Below are positions 1-9,227 of a stretch of 64,000 nucleotides of DNA, piece after piece. The stretch is from positions 1 to 64,000 of the forward strand of contig CACWXP010000016.1 in assembly GCA_902764875.1 (NCBI GenBank), in the 5' to 3' direction. Source of the DNA: an uncultured Eubacteriales bacterium (lineage in GTDB: Bacteria > Bacillota > Clostridia > Christensenellales > Aristaeellaceae). Position numbers and translations under genes: made by a program. Each line of letters opens with the position of its first letter. The first letter of the stretch is position 1. A model generated the notes under the pieces. It did not search any database and was not told where the DNA came from. It saw nothing but the letters and a program-made list of their open reading frames with translations.

Positions 1-70
1 AAATACTTGAACCCATGTTACGATGTAGCGCCGTATACCTGACCGGTACGTACGGTGCAACGGGAGGGGC

Positions 71-86
71 GAGGGCTAACGCCCTC
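71..86 (-). terminator. Possible stem-loop after panE
   Basis: GAGGGC-TAAC-GCCCTC forms a perfect 6-bp stem with a 4-nt loop just past the panE stop codon, inside a longer G/C-rich imperfect stem. No T-run follows on the minus strand, so it may act only as an mRNA 3' end structure. Bases 1-70 show nothing else that I recognise. Confidence 0.35.
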
Positions 87-98
87 CCTCTACCCTAT

Positions 99-1100
99 TC
101 AGAACTCCTTCAGATTCTCTTTGCCGGTTTTTCTTTTGCCGGACTGGATATCCCGGATGATTTCAGCAATTCTGTCGTTGACGGGCGTCGGGACGCCCTT
201 TTTCCGGCCCCAGTCGCAGACTACGCCGTTGATCGCGTCCACTTCGCAGGGTTTGCCTCTCTTCAGGTCCTGCAGCATGGAGGGCTCGATGGCGGCGTGT
301 TTTTTCATGGCGACGGGCAGGATGGTTCTGGCGACGGCTTTTTTGACGGGATTCGTCCAGTAAAACAGCGCAGTGATGTTCTTTCCCTGCACGGGGGCGA
401 ATTCCACGCCGGCGGCATGGCCCACGTCAATGATCTCCTTCATGCAGCGGACGGCGATTTCCCGTCCCAGGGGATCGCCGGTTACATCGCCGAAGGTGCC
501 GCCGATGATGGTGCCGAGGCCGGAGAAGGTGGAATTGATCAGGAGCTTGGACCAGCGGGCGCCGGGAAGATTGGGCTCAATCTCCACGGGACACATTTTT
601 TCGAGTACCTCTTTTACCTTCTGCAGCTGTTCTTCCGTGATCCCGGGCATGCCGCCCATATGGAAGGAAAGACTGTCCGGCTCGGAGGTCAGGGTGCTTT
701 CACCGGGAGCGGACAGGGTCGCGCCCCATTCGACCACGACACCGATGGTATGCTCCGGTCCGACGATTTCGGCGATGCTGTCTTCCGGAATGCCGTTCTG
801 CAGGGTGACGATCAGGGCGTCATCCGTCATATACTTCTTCAGGTCTGAGACCACTTCCCGGTTGTTCAGCTGTTTGGTCATCAGGAAAATAATATCGTAT
901 TTCCCGGACATTTCCTCCGGCAGGAGCGCGGACACCGGAACCGTGAAATCCACCGTGCCGGTGATGCGGGCACCGTTCTTTTTCAGGGCTTCCACATGGT
1001 CTCTGTTATGATTGATCAGATCGACGGGAATGCCGTTTTTTGTCAGATATGCGCCGAGCACCGTTCCCAGGGAACCTGCGCCGTAAATTGCAATTCTCAT
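99..1100 (-). CDS. panE: 2-dehydropantoate 2-reductase (ketopantoate reductase)
   Basis: Reduces 2-dehydropantoate to pantoate with NADPH in pantothenate/CoA synthesis (family knowledge). The 333-aa product begins MRIAIYGAGSLGTVLGAYL, a Rossmann nucleotide-binding loop at residues 6-12. It carries the conserved LTKQLNN segment in the N-terminal domain and a WSKLLINS segment whose lysine matches the catalytic lysine of the family. The open frame continues 49 codons further upstream, but the ATG at 1100 is preceded by an AGGAAAGGA ribosome-binding site and starts exactly at the family N-terminus. It stands alone, divergent from mrfA. Some members of this ApbA/PanE superfamily reduce other 2-keto acids, so the substrate is inferred. 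Confidence 0.85.
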   Translation of the reverse strand: MRIAIYGAGSLGTVLGAYLTKNGIPVDLINHNRDHVEALKKNGARITGTVDFTVPVSALLPEEMSGKYDIIFLMTKQLNNREVVSDLKKYMTDDALIVTLQNGIPEDSIAEIVGPEHTIGVVVEWGATLSAPGESTLTSEPDSLSFHMGGMPGITEEQLQKVKEVLEKMCPVEIEPNLPGARWSKLLINSTFSGLGTIIGGTFGDVTGDPLGREIAVRCMKEIIDVGHAAGVEFAPVQGKNITALFYWTNPVKKAVARTILPVAMKKHAAIEPSMLQDLKRGKPCEVDAINGVVCDWGRKKGVPTPVNDRIAEIIRDIQSGKRKTGKENLKEF

Positions 1101-1146
1101 GAGGTTTCCGTCCTTTCCTGCAGGGTGTTTTTCCGCAACGGAGCCT

Positions 1147-1174
1147 ATTATACCACGGGAAACCGAAAGAACAA
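1147..1174 (-). promoter_or_regulatory. Probable sigma-A promoter of panE
   Basis: On the minus strand TTGTTC (1174-1169), a 16-bp spacer and a perfect TATAAT (1152-1147) lie about 47 bp upstream of the panE start. The -10 is strong and the -35 is weak. Confidence 0.5.
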
Positions 1175-1199
1175 GAGCAGAAAAATCATTTTGTTCGCC

Positions 1200-1228
1200 T
1201 TGAAATGGACAGGAGATGACCCTATAAT
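1200..1228 (+). promoter_or_regulatory. Probable sigma-A promoter of the mrfAB operon
   Basis: TTGAAA (1200-1205), a 17-bp spacer and TATAAT (1223-1228) match the housekeeping consensus closely. The promoter lies about 115 bp upstream of mrfA. The leader between 1240 and 1320 contains short degenerate repeats of an ATTCGGGATTCAGGG type with no clear function. Confidence 0.65.
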
Positions 1229-1343
1229 AGGGGTCAGGATACAGCATTTAGGAATAGGATTCGGGATTCAGGGTTTAGGGCCTAAGGAACGGGGTCCGGG
1301 GGTTATCGGATTCAGGGAAACTTTTTTGTAAGGAGACGACAGG

Positions 1344-3614
1344 ATGAACGTAGCGCAGCTGGCGGATCAGCTCCGAAAGGACAGCATGTTCATGAAGGAC
1401 GTGACCCGGTGGGAAGTGATTCCCGCCCGCAGGGCACGGACGGCGCCTTTTCCCGCCTGCATGGACGGGCGGCTGAAGCCTGCGCTGGAAAGCCGCGGGA
1501 TCCACGAGCTGTACATTCATCAGGTCCGCAGCCTCGAGGCCACGGACCGGGGGGAAGACGTTACGGTCGTGACGCCGACCGCCTCCGGGAAAACCATGTG
1601 CTACAATCTTCCGGTGCTTTCCGCGATCCTGAAGGACGAGGACGCCCGGGCGCTCTACATTTTTCCGACAAAAGCGCTTTCCGCCGATCAGGTCAGCGAG
1701 CTTTACGACATGATCGAGGAAATCGGCGTCGATATCAAAACCTATACCTACGACGGGGATACGCCGGCTGCGGCCCGCAAGGCGGTGCGCCAGGCGGGGC
1801 ACATTGTCGTCACGAATCCCGATATGCTGCACAGCGGTATTCTGCCGCATCACACCAAATGGGTCAAGCTGTTTGAAAACCTGAAGTACATCGTGATCGA
1901 TGAAATTCATACCTACCGCGGCGTGTTCGGCAGCAACCTGGCAAACGTTCTGCGCCGGCTGCTGCGCCTGTGCGACTTTTACGGCAGCCATCCGCAGTTT
2001 ATCCTCTGCAGCGCCACGATCGCCAACCCGAAGGAGCTGGCGGAAACGCTGATCGGCCGCCCGGTGACCCTGGTGGACGAGAACGGCGCGCCGATGGGCG
2101 AAAGGCATTTTGTGTTCTACAATCCGCCGGTGGTTAACCGGCAGCTGGGGATCCGCAAAGGCGCGATTCCGATCACAAGAACCATCTCCGGCATGCTGCT
2201 GAAGAACGGGATCCAGTCCATCACCTTTGCGCGCTCGCGCCTGACGGTGGAGGTGCTGACCCGGTATCTGAAGGATCTGGTGCGCGATCCGCTGGGCAAC
2301 GCCGGCAGGGTGCGGGGGTACCGGGGCGGCTATCTGCCGGGAGAGCGTCGGGAAATCGAGCGCGGCCTTCGCAGCGGGAAGGTGGACGCCGTGGTGTCCA
2401 CCAACGCGCTGGAGCTCGGCATCGATATCGGCGCCCTGGACGCCTGCGTCATGTGCGGTTATCCCGGAACCATTGCCAGTGCCTGGCAGCAGGCCGGCCG
2501 GGCCGGAAGACGGCAGGGAACCAGTATTGTGTTTTTCATCGCTTCCTCTGCTGCGATTGACCAGTACATCGTGAACCATCCGGACTATTTCCTGCACAAG
2601 TCGCCGGAAAACGCGCTGCTGAATCCGGACAACCTTTACATCCTGATGAGCCATTTCAAGTGTGCCGCGTTTGAGCTGCCCTTCGAGGAGGGAGACCGGT
2701 TCGGCAACGCGCCGGGAACGGAAGAACTGCTGGAGTATCTGGACGAAGAGGGAATTCTGCACCATACGGAGGGAAAATACCACTGGTCCGCGGAGGATTT
2801 CCCGGCCAGCGAGATCTCCCTGCGCTCCGCGGCGTCGGAAAACTTCATTATTATCGATATTACGGATCCGGCGCATCACCGGGTGGTCGGGGAGATGGAT
2901 CGGTTTACGGCGCCGATGCTGCTGCACGAAAACGCGATTTATATGCATGAAGGCCGTCAGTTCCAGGTGGAAAAGCTGGACTTCGACGCCTGCAAGGCCT
3001 TTATCCGCAGCGTGGACGTCGGATACTATACGGACGCGGATCTGAACATCAGCCTGAGCCTGCTGGACGTGGAGAAAGAGGAGCCCTTTGCCCGGACGGC
3101 AAAAGCGGCGCTGGGCGAGATCAAGGTGACCGCGCTGGTGACCATGTTTAAAAAGATTCGTTTCGATACGCATGAGACGCTGGGCTTCGGGCACGTACGC
3201 CTGCCGGAAACGGATATGCATACAACGGCCATGTGGTGGACGCTGCCGGACGCGCTGGCGGACAAAATGGCCGGCGACCGGCTGAAGAACGGGATGATGG
3301 GCATCGCAAACCTGCTGCGGATTGTCTGCCCGCTGTACCTGATGTGCGCACCGCAGGATGTGGCCGTGGTGTATCAGGTACGAAGCCCGATCACCAACAA
3401 GCCGACGATCCTCATCTATGACAACTGTCCCGGCGGCATCGGCCTGGCACAGAAAGCCTTCAGCATGCGGGATCTGCTGCTGGAAAAGGCGCTGCAGGTG
3501 GCGGAAGACTGCGGGTGCGAATACGGCTGTCCCTCCTGCGTGGGACCGGTGGGTGAAATCGGCGAAGACGGAAAGCGGACGGCAATGCGCCTTCTGAAGG
3601 AGCTTGCCGGATGA
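1344..3614 (+). CDS. mrfA: DEAD/DEAH-box helicase with C-terminal DUF1998 Zn domain, MrfA-like
   Basis: The 756-aa protein is a superfamily 2 helicase. Visible motifs are TPTASGKT (77-84, Walker A), DEIH (186-189, Walker B), SATIANP, LELGIDIG and QAGRAGRR. The C-terminal DUF1998-type region ends with four closely spaced cysteines (CGCEYGCPSC), expected to bind a metal. In Bacillus subtilis the homologous YprA/MrfA works with the exonuclease MrfB in repair of mitomycin C damage, independently of UvrABC. The next gene is mrfB, which supports the same role here. The start has an AAGGAG site about 9 nt upstream. The MrfA identity is stronger than the precise damage substrate in this organism. Confidence 0.9.
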   Translation: MNVAQLADQLRKDSMFMKDVTRWEVIPARRARTAPFPACMDGRLKPALESRGIHELYIHQVRSLEATDRGEDVTVVTPTASGKTMCYNLPVLSAILKDEDARALYIFPTKALSADQVSELYDMIEEIGVDIKTYTYDGDTPAAARKAVRQAGHIVVTNPDMLHSGILPHHTKWVKLFENLKYIVIDEIHTYRGVFGSNLANVLRRLLRLCDFYGSHPQFILCSATIANPKELAETLIGRPVTLVDENGAPMGERHFVFYNPPVVNRQLGIRKGAIPITRTISGMLLKNGIQSITFARSRLTVEVLTRYLKDLVRDPLGNAGRVRGYRGGYLPGERREIERGLRSGKVDAVVSTNALELGIDIGALDACVMCGYPGTIASAWQQAGRAGRRQGTSIVFFIASSAAIDQYIVNHPDYFLHKSPENALLNPDNLYILMSHFKCAAFELPFEEGDRFGNAPGTEELLEYLDEEGILHHTEGKYHWSAEDFPASEISLRSAASENFIIIDITDPAHHRVVGEMDRFTAPMLLHENAIYMHEGRQFQVEKLDFDACKAFIRSVDVGYYTDADLNISLSLLDVEKEEPFARTAKAALGEIKVTALVTMFKKIRFDTHETLGFGHVRLPETDMHTTAMWWTLPDALADKMAGDRLKNGMMGIANLLRIVCPLYLMCAPQDVAVVYQVRSPITNKPTILIYDNCPGGIGLAQKAFSMRDLLLEKALQVAEDCGCEYGCPSCVGPVGEIGEDGKRTAMRLLKELAG

Positions 3615-4756
3615 ATCTGAAGGATAAAATACGGGCGGTGGGCGGCAGCAGCGGTACTCGTAAGGACCCTCCTGCGGAAACCAGCACGGACTGCCGCCAT
3701 TTTGCGGTGTACCGCCCGGCAGAGGAGTTTCCCGGAGCGCTGGAACTGACGGCGGAAACACTGCGTATGATGAGCGATCGGGAGATCCCGGACGGGCTGG
3801 ATCCGCGGCGGATTCTCTATCTGGATACGGAAACCACCGGCCTGGGCGGAAGCGGAACGGTGGCTTTCCTGGTGGGCATGGGCTGGCTCACGGATCAGGG
3901 GTTTGAGGTGCATCAGTTCCTGATGCGGGACTATCCGGAGGAGCCGTTCCTGCTGAAGCATGTGGCGGCCGGACTGGAAAAATTCGACGTGCTGTGCACG
4001 TTCAACGGAACGACCTTTGATGTTCCGCTGCTGGAAAGCCGGTTTCTGATGAACCGGATGGACCGGGAGCGGCTGCTTGCACTTCCGCATCTGGATCTGC
4101 TGCATATGTGCCGGCGGCTGTGGAAACTGCGGCTGGGGAGGTGCAACCTCGGTCATCTGGAGGAAGTGATCCTCGGGAAACCCCGGGTGGACGATCTGCC
4201 CGGCAGCGAAGTGCCCCAGCGGTATTTCACCTATCTGAAAACAAAGCAGATGTCGCTGCTGGACGATATCCTGAAGCACAACGCTCAGGATATCGCCTCG
4301 CTGTGCGTGCTGCTGAACCATATGGCGGACCTGTACCTGCACCCGGAAAAGATCCGGTTCAGCGAAGACGTTTACTCCATGGGCCGGGCACTGGAGCGGA
4401 TCAACCGGACGGAGAACGCGAGGCACTGTTACCGGCTGGCCCGGCGGGGGCGCATGGGAGACTCAGCGGGTGCGGCGCTGGCTATGAGCTATCGCCGGGG
4501 CGGTGAGCGGGAACAGGCGGCCGAAGTCTGGCGGGATATGATCCGGGACCGTCGGGGCGGCATTGTTCCGTATGTGGAGCTGGCCAAGTATGAGGAGCAT
4601 GTGCGGCGGGACATTCCGGCGGCTCTGGAACTGACGGAAAAGGCATTGCTGCTGATCAGTGAGCCGACGCTTCGGGAAGGCAAAACTGTACAAGAAAGCA
4701 AAAATGAGTTACAATACCGCCGTCAGAGATTGATAAGGAAGCTGAAGGAGCGATAA
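3611..4756 (+). CDS. mrfB: RNase H-like exonuclease, MrfB-like
   Basis: The 381-aa protein starts inside the mrfA stop codon (ATGA overlap). Residues about 68-235 form an RNase H-fold/DEDD-type exonuclease domain. YLDTETTGLGG (70-80) carries the first two acidic metal ligands, CTFNGTTFDVPLLESRF the next, and HNAQDIASL the last. The C-terminal 130 residues look like TPR-type helices. The order matches B. subtilis yprA-yprB (mrfAB), where MrfB is the nuclease of the mitomycin C repair pair. Function is by homology and neighbourhood. Confidence 0.85.
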   Translation: MNLKDKIRAVGGSSGTRKDPPAETSTDCRHFAVYRPAEEFPGALELTAETLRMMSDREIPDGLDPRRILYLDTETTGLGGSGTVAFLVGMGWLTDQGFEVHQFLMRDYPEEPFLLKHVAAGLEKFDVLCTFNGTTFDVPLLESRFLMNRMDRERLLALPHLDLLHMCRRLWKLRLGRCNLGHLEEVILGKPRVDDLPGSEVPQRYFTYLKTKQMSLLDDILKHNAQDIASLCVLLNHMADLYLHPEKIRFSEDVYSMGRALERINRTENARHCYRLARRGRMGDSAGAALAMSYRRGGEREQAAEVWRDMIRDRRGGIVPYVELAKYEEHVRRDIPAALELTEKALLLISEPTLREGKTVQESKNELQYRRQRLIRKLKER

Positions 4757-4760
4757 CGTT

Positions 4761-5711
4761 ATGGGATTTATGAGCGGAATGAAGGCCAATAAAGCACACC
4801 GGCTGCAGCAGCAGGGGAAGCGCGAGGAAGCGATAAAGCTTTATGAAGAAGCGTTTTCGGAAGGGCTGAACGACGCCCGGTACCTGCTGGCCTATGCGCT
4901 GCTGATCATTCGGGAAGGACAGTATCAGAAAGCAAGAGAATTTCTTGTGGCCCATCAGAAGGTGCAGATGGCGCCGGGTCAGCGGACGGAACTGCTGGTT
5001 TACTATGCCACCTGCTGTTTCCGTCTCGGGAATCTGGACAAGGGGATCAGCGTGCTGGAACAGCAGTTCCGCAAAGGAGAGACCGGTCTTCTTTACCAGA
5101 CGCTCGGGTATCTGTACGTAGAAAAATACGATATGGATCACCGGCCGGATTTCGCGGCGATGGCAGCCGAAGCAGCAGGTGCAGAGGAAGCCCCGCAGGC
5201 GGACGAAAACGCGGTAACAGCAGACGGAGAAAACGGAGCGGCTGCGGAGGAGAACAATCCGGAAGAAAACGCGGCGGAGGAGACTTCCGCTGAGGAAAGC
5301 ACCGCGGAAGAAACGCCGGCCGCGGAAACGGATGCTGCCGAAGAAAAAGCGCCGAAGCTGAGTCCGGAAGAGGAATGGAACGCCGGTATCGACAAGGCGG
5401 AAAAGTTCATCCGTGAATCCGTGGAATACGACGACGAGGATCCCGTGTGTCTGGACAACCTCGGAGAATTCCTGTACAGGGTCCGCGGGGACAGGGCGGG
5501 AGCGAAGGAATATTTTGACAAGGCGATCGCCATCAAGGACACCCAGATTGACACCCTGTATTTCCTGAGCCGGTACGATCTGGAAGCGGGAGACAAAAAG
5601 GCGGCTCTGGAAAAACTGGAAAAGGCCGCCGGAGGGCGGTTCTCCCCCCTGAACTACTGCAACAGGGAAAAGATTACAAAAGAAATTGAAGAACTGAAGG
5701 GAGCACTGTAA
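4761..5711 (+). CDS. TPR-repeat protein with acidic Ala/Glu-rich linker
   Basis: A 316-aa cytoplasmic protein with no signal peptide. Residues 1-130 form TPR-like helical repeats (for example EEAIKLYEEAFSEGLNDARY). Residues about 135-200 are a low-complexity Ala/Glu/Thr linker that is probably disordered, and 205-316 is a second TPR-like block (AKEYFDKAIAIKDTQIDTLY). It lies 4 bp after mrfB and directly before lepB, probably in one transcript. TPR modules bind proteins; no enzymatic motif is seen. Whether it serves mrfAB, the signal peptidase, or neither cannot be told from sequence. Confidence 0.75.
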   Translation: MGFMSGMKANKAHRLQQQGKREEAIKLYEEAFSEGLNDARYLLAYALLIIREGQYQKAREFLVAHQKVQMAPGQRTELLVYYATCCFRLGNLDKGISVLEQQFRKGETGLLYQTLGYLYVEKYDMDHRPDFAAMAAEAAGAEEAPQADENAVTADGENGAAAEENNPEENAAEETSAEESTAEETPAAETDAAEEKAPKLSPEEEWNAGIDKAEKFIRESVEYDDEDPVCLDNLGEFLYRVRGDRAGAKEYFDKAIAIKDTQIDTLYFLSRYDLEAGDKKAALEKLEKAAGGRFSPLNYCNREKITKEIEELKGAL

Positions 5712-5712
5712 G

Positions 5713-6678
5713 ATGAGCGAGCTGGAACAGCAGACGGTCAGTGAAACGCCGGAAGAAGAAAACGCCGGCAAAAAGAAGAAAAATAAAAAGGTAAAGGAAA
5801 AGAGACCTTTGTGGCGTGAAATTCTCAGCTGGATCTTTACTCTGCTCGGCGCAGTGGCGGTGGCGCTCGTGTTCCGCTCCATCATTGCGGAGCCTGTGCG
5901 GGTTGACGGAAAATCCATGCTGGATACCCTGGAAGACAAGGAAATCATGCTGGTCAGCAAATACGACTATTCCTGCACCTGGCTGTGCATGCCCTGGGAC
6001 AGCGACAACGCCGCCCAGCAGGCGCCGCGGATTACCATCGGGAATCCGAAACTGCTGGATGTGGTTATCTGCCGGTATCCGGCCCGCGGCGCGTGGAACT
6101 TCGTGAAACGGGTATGCGGTATGCCCGGGGACACAGTGGAACTGCGGGAAGGCTACCTGTATATCAACGGGGAGCAGGTTGAGGGAGAGAAAAACCTGAT
6201 CAATCCGGAATACCGCACAAAAGGCCTTTCCGACGGATACACCTTCGGACCTTACCGGGTTCCGAAGAAGGGCGATTCACTGACGGTTTCCGGCAGCGGC
6301 AGCGAACTGATGTTTCAGCTGAACGGCGAGGAATGGAACAGGAAGCATACCTGCATCGTCGCGAAGGACGAGAACGGGAAGCAGCTGAAGATCTACAACA
6401 AGAAAGTGGACGACAGCAGCCGGAACGGACAGTCGGAAGCGGAGATGGCGGTTGTTTCCTGGAACGGAAAGAACTATACGGCGGAGAACTGGAGCGAAGT
6501 GCTTCCGGAGCTTTCCGGCAAAAACTTCACCGTGGATGAAGATTACTACTTCCTGATCGGCGATCACCGGACCAACTCCAACGACAGCCGCAGCGTCGGC
6601 GCGGTGGAACGGACGATGATCATCGGCCATGTGCGCAGGGTGGTGTATCCGTTCAATAAATGGCACGGTGTCCAATAA
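5713..6678 (+). CDS. lepB: Signal peptidase I
   Basis: Membrane-bound serine/lysine protease that removes signal peptides from secreted proteins. The 321-aa protein has a Lys-rich cytoplasmic N-terminus (residues 20-31) and one transmembrane helix (about 36-58). The catalytic Ser68 lies in VDGKSMLDTL, the catalytic Lys132 in FVKRVCGMPGDTVEL, and the GDHRTNSNDSR box follows near residue 282. It is longer than the usual Gram-positive SipS type because of an insertion at about 160-260 between the lysine box and the final box. It starts 1 bp after the TPR gene stop. Confidence 0.92.
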   Translation: MSELEQQTVSETPEEENAGKKKKNKKVKEKRPLWREILSWIFTLLGAVAVALVFRSIIAEPVRVDGKSMLDTLEDKEIMLVSKYDYSCTWLCMPWDSDNAAQQAPRITIGNPKLLDVVICRYPARGAWNFVKRVCGMPGDTVELREGYLYINGEQVEGEKNLINPEYRTKGLSDGYTFGPYRVPKKGDSLTVSGSGSELMFQLNGEEWNRKHTCIVAKDENGKQLKIYNKKVDDSSRNGQSEAEMAVVSWNGKNYTAENWSEVLPELSGKNFTVDEDYYFLIGDHRTNSNDSRSVGAVERTMIIGHVRRVVYPFNKWHGVQ

Positions 6679-6788
6679 GAAATAAACAGACAAGCCCCAG
6701 CATTCATAAGTACAGAAAACTACAAACATATAAAAAGCAGAAAGATGCTCCGAAAGGGAACTGAATGCCAGACGGAGGTGAAACCCGT

Positions 6789-8174
6789 ATGTCTATTCTC
6801 GCAGCTTATATGGTGCCTCATCCGCCGATGATTGTTCCGGAAGTCGGAAAGGGCAGTGAACGCCAGGTCGAAGCCACCCGGAATGCGTATATCCGCGTGG
6901 CGGAAGAGATTGCTGCCCTGAAACCGGAAACAATCATCGTTTCCAGTCCGCACGCAACGCTGTATGCCGATTATTTCCATATTTCCCCAGGAAAATCGGC
7001 GGAAGGCTCCTTTGCGCAGTTCAGGGCTCCACAGGTGCGTTTCCGGGAAGAATATGACAGCGATCTGGTCGGAAGGATTGAAAAGCTCGCCGCCGGAGAA
7101 AGCTTCCCTGCCGGAACCATGGGCCAGCGGGATGCATCTCTGGATCACGGAACCATGGTTCCGCTGTATTTCATACGGCAGGCTTATCAGGATTTTAAAC
7201 TGGTGCGGATCGGACTGTCAGGCCTTTCCCTTGAAGAACATTACCGTCTTGGACAGATCGTTCGCCGGGCCGTGGAAGAAACAGGCAGGAAAGCGGTCTG
7301 GGTCGCCAGCGGCGACCTTTCTCACAAACTGCAGACCTACGGCCCGTACGGTTTCGCGGCAGAAGGCCCGGAATATGACGAAAGAATCATGGACGTCTGT
7401 GGGCGGGCCGCTTTCTGGGAGCTGTTCGATTTCAGTGAATCCTTCTGCAACCGCGCGGCGGAGTGCGGTCACCGTTCCTTTGTGATGATGGCGGGCGCTT
7501 TTGACGGGATTTCTGTGGAGGCGCAAAAGCTGTCCCATGAAGACGTGACCGGCGTCGGATACGGCATCTGTATTTTCCGCCCGGGAGAAGCGAACCCCGC
7601 CAGGGCTTTTTTGGATATCCGGGAGCGGGAGCAGGAAAAGCGGCTTTCGGAAAACCGTAGGAAATGCGACCCATGGGTCCGCCTGGCCTGGAAGTCCGTG
7701 GAAGATTACGTGCGGAACCGGCGGGTGACCGAAGTTCCGCCGGATCTGCCGGATGAACTGCTGAATACAAGGGCCGGGGCTTTTGTTTCTATCCATAAGC
7801 TTGGGCAGCTCCGGGGCTGTATCGGAACCATTTCCCCGACCCGGGACAACCTGGCACAGGAGATTATCGAGAATGCCGTCAGCGCGTCTTCCCGGGATCC
7901 GCGGTTTGATCCGATCCGGCCGGAGGAGCTGAAATGGCTCGAGATCAATGTGGATGTGCTGGGCGAAGCGGAGGATATCGAATCCGAGGAGCAGCTGGAT
8001 GTGAAGCGCTACGGGGTGATTGTCTCGAAGGGACATCGCCGCGGCTTGTTGTTGCCGGATCTGGAGGGCGTAGACACCCCGCAGCAGCAGATTGCCATCG
8101 CCCGGAAAAAGGCGGGCATCGGCCCGAATGAAAAGGTGAATCTGCAGCGCTTCGAAGTTGTCCGGCATGTATAG
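6789..8174 (+). CDS. AmmeMemoRadiSam system fusion protein: MEMO (B) plus AMMECR1 (A) domains
   Basis: The 461-aa protein joins two families. Residues 1 to about 265 are a MEMO/LigB-like domain with conserved histidines in VPHPPMIVPEVG, SSPHATLYADYF, SLDHGTMVPLYF and ASGDLSHKL. About 285-460 is an AMMECR1 domain (GAFVSIHKLGQLRGCIGT, SSRDPRFDPI, LPDLEGVDTPQQQ). The start at 6789 is chosen for its GGAGGTG site 8 nt upstream. An earlier in-frame ATG at 6765 lacks one. The partner radical SAM enzyme follows 12 bp later. The AmmeMemoRadiSam set is widespread in anaerobes; its biochemical role is not settled to my knowledge. Confidence 0.88.
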   Translation: MSILAAYMVPHPPMIVPEVGKGSERQVEATRNAYIRVAEEIAALKPETIIVSSPHATLYADYFHISPGKSAEGSFAQFRAPQVRFREEYDSDLVGRIEKLAAGESFPAGTMGQRDASLDHGTMVPLYFIRQAYQDFKLVRIGLSGLSLEEHYRLGQIVRRAVEETGRKAVWVASGDLSHKLQTYGPYGFAAEGPEYDERIMDVCGRAAFWELFDFSESFCNRAAECGHRSFVMMAGAFDGISVEAQKLSHEDVTGVGYGICIFRPGEANPARAFLDIREREQEKRLSENRRKCDPWVRLAWKSVEDYVRNRRVTEVPPDLPDELLNTRAGAFVSIHKLGQLRGCIGTISPTRDNLAQEIIENAVSASSRDPRFDPIRPEELKWLEINVDVLGEAEDIESEEQLDVKRYGVIVSKGHRRGLLLPDLEGVDTPQQQIAIARKKAGIGPNEKVNLQRFEVVRHV

Positions 8175-8186
8175 GGAGATGATTGA

Positions 8187-9023
8187 ATGGCCCGATGTGA
8201 GGTATGCTTCCGCCACTGCGAAATTCCGGAGGGCGGCGTGGGCTTCTGCAGAGGTCGGATCTGCGAGAATGGAGAAGTCCGGGCGGGAAACTACGGAAAG
8301 CTTACCGGAATTGCCCTGGATCCTATCGAAAAGAAACCCCTGCAGCGGTTTCATCCCGGCAGCATGATCCTGTCCGTGGGCAGCTACGGATGCAATCTGC
8401 GCTGCCCCTTCTGCCAGAACTTCGGAATCTCCTGGTCGGAGGAAGCCAAAGAGCGCGCTGCCGAGGCCCGGTTTGTCCCGCCGGAGGAACTGGTGCAGCT
8501 CGCGCTGGAAACCCGCAGCCGGGAAAATATCGGTCTGGCTTTTACCTATAACGAGCCGCTGATCGGCTGGGAATATGTCCGGGACACCGCAAAACCGGCC
8601 CATGAAGCCGGCCTGAAAAATGTTCTTGTAACCAACGGTACGGCGGAACTTCCCGTTCTGGAAGCCCTCCTGCCGTACACAGACGCAATGAATATCGACC
8701 TGAAAGGTTTTTCGGAGCATTATTATACCCATACACTGGGCGGCAACCTGGAAATGGTGAAAGCCTTTATCACCCGGGCCGTCCGGGACACGCACGTGGA
8801 GCTGACCACACTGATCATTCCGGGGGAAAACGACTCGGAAGAGGAGATGCGTCGCATGACCGAATGGATTTCCGTGCTTTCGCCGGAGATTCCGCTGCAT
8901 ATTTCCCGCTTCTTTCCCCATTTCCACATGACGGACCGTCCGGCAACCGATGTCCGGAAAATTTACCATCTTGCTGAGGTTGCCCGGGAAAAACTGAAAT
9001 ATGTCTATACAGGGAATTGCTGA
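8187..9023 (+). CDS. amrS: AmmeMemoRadiSam system radical SAM enzyme (AmrS family)
   Basis: A 278-aa radical SAM enzyme related to pyruvate formate-lyase activases. GCNLRCPFCQN gives the CxxxCxxC cluster ligands C69, C73 and C76. N-terminal cysteines (MARCEVCFRHC, FCRGRIC) resemble the extra Cys-rich segment of this subfamily. TYNEPLIGWEY and NIDLKGFSEHYY are also family hallmarks. It is paired with the MEMO-AMMECR1 fusion directly upstream, so all three components of the named set are encoded in two genes. The substrate is unknown. Confidence 0.88.
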   Translation: MARCEVCFRHCEIPEGGVGFCRGRICENGEVRAGNYGKLTGIALDPIEKKPLQRFHPGSMILSVGSYGCNLRCPFCQNFGISWSEEAKERAAEARFVPPEELVQLALETRSRENIGLAFTYNEPLIGWEYVRDTAKPAHEAGLKNVLVTNGTAELPVLEALLPYTDAMNIDLKGFSEHYYTHTLGGNLEMVKAFITRAVRDTHVELTTLIIPGENDSEEEMRRMTEWISVLSPEIPLHISRFFPHFHMTDRPATDVRKIYHLAEVAREKLKYVYTGNC

Positions 9024-9227
9024 TTTATAGTGGCTGTTCTATCATTTCTGAAACAAAACGGGCGGAGAGTGGTATGAGTCGATGGCTGTTGAGTTCCGCG
9101 GCCTTTTTTTGTTTTTTGGAATATGGTATTATCTACAGGTGAAGGCAGGATGGTTATTACCAGATCATTATGTGTTACTGCTGCAAGGCAATCAAGATAT
9201 CAGGGCGCAATGGAGGCGATACCGGCC
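9024..9227. other. Intergenic region upstream of the cobalamin operon
   Basis: About 200 bases between the radical SAM gene and the Nudix stub. A T-rich run follows a CCGCGG near 9098-9118 and could be a weak terminator, but no good stem is seen. No cobalamin riboswitch conserved core is recognisable, unlike upstream of btuF. Confidence 0.4.

Noticed and set aside
1275-3761. Long antisense frame of 828 codons opposite mrfA
   Set aside because: It mirrors the codon pattern of a well supported helicase gene, is rich in His, Arg, Gln and Pro and has no ribosome-binding site or recognisable domain.
5138-5596. Ser/Ala-rich antisense frame opposite the TPR gene
   Set aside because: Produced by the Ala/Glu low-complexity linker read backwards.
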